Positions 4,908 to 6,176 of a stretch of 6,176 nucleotides of DNA are shown in pieces. The notes under the pieces were generated by a model. The model worked only from the letters and a program-made list of their open reading frames with translations. It was not told the origin of the DNA and searched no databases. How positions within the stretch are numbered: the stretch's first letter is position 1; each line of letters begins with the position of its first letter. The DNA comes from Bacteroidota bacterium (lineage in GTDB: Bacteria > Bacteroidota > Bacteroidia > Flavobacteriales > Flavobacteriaceae): NCBI GenBank assembly GCA_947483095.1, contig CANKLD010000081.1, forward strand, positions 1 to 6,176, written 5' to 3'. The position numbers were made by a program, and so were the translations under genes.

Positions 4908-5861
4908 CTAAAACTTCATAATTGTTTCCTTGTCATTCACTTCCAAAGAAATTGTTTTCCCAAAAATTAACGTATTATTATCGTGAATATGTCCTGCTGG
5001 AAAATTAAAAACAATAGGAAAAGGATACTTTTTAGTAATATCCAAAATGATTTCATGGGCATTTTTACCCCACGGAATCTCATTGTCGTGCATTTTTATA
5101 AAACTTCCCACAACCAAACCTTGCAAACCTTCAAAACAACCGCAGCGTTTCAAACTCAGCATCATTCTATCGATATGGTATAAATATTCGTCTAAATCTT
5201 CAAGAAAAAGAATTTTACCTTTGCAATCTATTTGCGATTCGGATCCCATTAAACTATATAAAATAGATAAATTTCCACCCACTAATTCCCCTTCAGCAAC
5301 TCCCAATCTGTTATCTTTTTGGAATGGTACCGTATATTTTAGGCTTTCGCCAAATAATGCTTTTCTAAGAGTTTCTTCAACTACCGCAGAAGCTTTTTCT
5401 ACATTAAAAGGCATAATTCCATGAATAGTAGCGATACCTTGTTTATTCAAATGACTGTGTATAACCGTAACATCGCTAAAGCCAATTATCCATTTTGGAT
5501 TTTTTTTAAATTTTGTAAAATCAATCAACTCTAACATTCTTGCGGTTCCATAACCACCTCTAACACACCATATTGCCTTAATGGTTGGATTGTCCATCAT
5601 ATCTTGAAAATCCGCTGCACGTTGTTCATCTGTTCCAGCCAATTGATGATTATCTAAGCCAATTGTTTTTCCAATAACCACATTTAATCCCCAGCTTTTA
5701 GCCAAATTAAGTGATGGTTTTAGGTTGTCAGTAATATTTTTTCGGGCAGTTGCCACAATTGCAATAGTATCTCCTTTTTGTAAATTCGGTGGAATAATCA
5801 TAGTAGTTTGTGCTTGAAGTTGGTAAACCAAAAAGAATAGCAATAAATAAATCCTAAACAT
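4908..5861 (-). CDS. ldcA: LD-carboxypeptidase (peptidase family S66, LdcA-like), periplasmic
   Basis: LD-carboxypeptidases of family S66 remove the terminal D-alanine from peptidoglycan tetrapeptides during murein recycling. The chosen start gives 317 residues beginning MFRIYLLLFFLVYQLQAQ, a signal peptide with likely cleavage after Ala17, so the enzyme should act in the periplasm. The upstream in-frame ATG at 5978 would overlap the comF stop region and add 39 residues in front of this signal, so I reject it. An internal Met21 (MIIPPNLQKGD) matches starts of cytosolic homologues and is a minor alternative. Visible family features are GDTIAIVATAR (30-40), RGGYGTARML (101-110), the nucleophile elbow GFSDVT with Ser129, FLEDLDEYLYHIDRM with the catalytic Glu221, and AGHIHDN with the catalytic His291. 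The Ser-Glu-His triad is intact. The gene follows comF by 92 bp and precedes yraN. Confidence 0.92.
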   Translation of the reverse strand: MFRIYLLLFFLVYQLQAQTTMIIPPNLQKGDTIAIVATARKNITDNLKPSLNLAKSWGLNVVIGKTIGLDNHQLAGTDEQRAADFQDMMDNPTIKAIWCVRGGYGTARMLELIDFTKFKKNPKWIIGFSDVTVIHSHLNKQGIATIHGIMPFNVEKASAVVEETLRKALFGESLKYTVPFQKDNRLGVAEGELVGGNLSILYSLMGSESQIDCKGKILFLEDLDEYLYHIDRMMLSLKRCGCFEGLQGLVVGSFIKMHDNEIPWGKNAHEIILDITKKYPFPIVFNFPAGHIHDNNTLIFGKTISLEVNDKETIMKF

Positions 5862-5892
5862 TTTTTGGGTTTTTAAAGTTTCAAAATCAAAA

Positions 5893-5923
5893 CAAATTAA
5901 CAAATAATCAATAACAACTGCAA
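5893..5923 (-). promoter_or_regulatory. Possible promoter before the LD-carboxypeptidase gene
   Basis: On the minus strand a TTG (complement of 5921-5923) is followed after exactly 20 bp by TTAATTTG (complement of 5893-5900), one mismatch from TAnnTTTG. The spacing fits the Bacteroidota -33/-7 pattern, and the site lies in the 92-bp gap after comF, about 32 bases before the ATG at 5861. In such AT-rich DNA a near match by chance is quite possible. Confidence 0.3.
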
Positions 5924-5953
5924 GGTTTTTAATTGCATTATTATTAATTAAAG

Positions 5954-6176
5954 TTAAGAATGCGACATTGCCATACAAACGATACTAATTTTTGCGCCTG
6001 GTATTTTTAATAAGGCTCTTCCGCAAGCTTCTAAAGTAGCACCCGTGGTCAAAACATCATCAATTAAAAGAAAATGTTTATTGTGATCACTTTCACTAAA
6101 AGTAACATCAAAAAGGTTTTCAATTACTGATATTCTTCCTAATAAATCTTTTTTTACCTGGGTTTTAGAATATACA
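5954..6176 (-). CDS. comF: ComF-family phosphoribosyltransferase, C-terminal part (5' end outside window)
   Basis: Reading leftward from base 6175, the frame translates as VYSKTQVKKDLLGRISVIEN..., then HFLLIDDVLTTGATLEACGR and ending CMAMSHS before TAA at 5954-5956. LIDDVLTTGAT is the PRPP-binding loop of type I phosphoribosyltransferases, and KTQVKKD upstream is the TxxQ-type motif typical of ComF/GntX proteins. About 74 residues of a protein usually near 220-240 long are visible. ComF proteins are linked to DNA uptake in naturally competent bacteria, but they occur widely without competence and their substrate is not settled. The N-terminal zinc-finger-like part would be outside the window. 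The gene leads the minus-strand block here. Confidence 0.88.
   Translation of the reverse strand, partial: VYSKTQVKKDLLGRISVIENLFDVTFSESDHNKHFLLIDDVLTTGATLEACGRALLKIPGAKISIVCMAMSHS

Noticed and set aside
4983..5424. Plus-strand open frames inside the LD-carboxypeptidase gene
   Set aside because: They are antisense to conserved S66 motifs including the catalytic Glu and His regions, and have no recognisable product.
5862..5978. 39-codon N-terminal extension of the LD-carboxypeptidase from the ATG at 5978
   Set aside because: It would overlap the end of comF by about 25 bp and place extra sequence before a clear signal peptide. The internal ATG at 5861 gives a standard secreted enzyme.

Overview
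The window looks like chromosomal DNA of a Flavobacterium-like member of the Bacteroidota. The evidence is an AT-rich base composition, A-rich sequence rather than clear Shine-Dalgarno sites before most starts, TAnnTTTG-type -7 promoter elements, signal peptides ending in AQ, a lipobox of the SCSK type, and intergenic repeats (ATCTGTT-like tandem units, palindromes ending in GTTGGCAG) of a kind I associate from memory with flavobacterial genomes. No rRNA, tRNA, CRISPR array or transposase gene was seen.

Layout. 1-1467 (+) is the C-terminal part of the transcription-repair coupling factor Mfd, cut by the window edge. From 1482 to 1610 lies a nested imperfect palindrome that begins 14 bp after the mfd stop. 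1614-1727 (-) holds a short coding-like remnant with no start codon. 1731-1783 is a nested hairpin followed by a T-rich run, the likely terminator of the two-gene unit transcribed leftward. That unit has a 296-residue predicted lipoprotein (2017-2907) with a glycine- and cysteine-bearing hydrophobic C-terminus, and a 63-residue protein with two membrane segments (1810-2001). Neither belongs to a family I can name.

2908-3802 is almost 900 bp without a credible gene and is unusually rich in palindromes and degenerate repeats. Right of this lies an ordinary housekeeping block, all on the minus strand. In transcription order it is the end of a ComF-family phosphoribosyltransferase (5954-6176, partial), a periplasmic LD-carboxypeptidase of family S66 (4908-5861), the YraN/UPF0102 nuclease-like protein (4525-4884), and an ACT-domain protein often labelled aspartate kinase (3803-4462). 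Promoter-like elements precede the LD-carboxypeptidase and ACT genes, and a small hairpin separates yraN from the ACT gene.

The most interesting part is 1482-3190. The lipoprotein/two-TM pair sits between two unrelated palindromes that point at each other and share the 10-bp end GTTGGCAGAA in inverted orientation. This suggests an inserted accessory segment between conserved chromosomal genes. A toxin/immunity-like role for the pair is a hypothesis only, resting on architecture.
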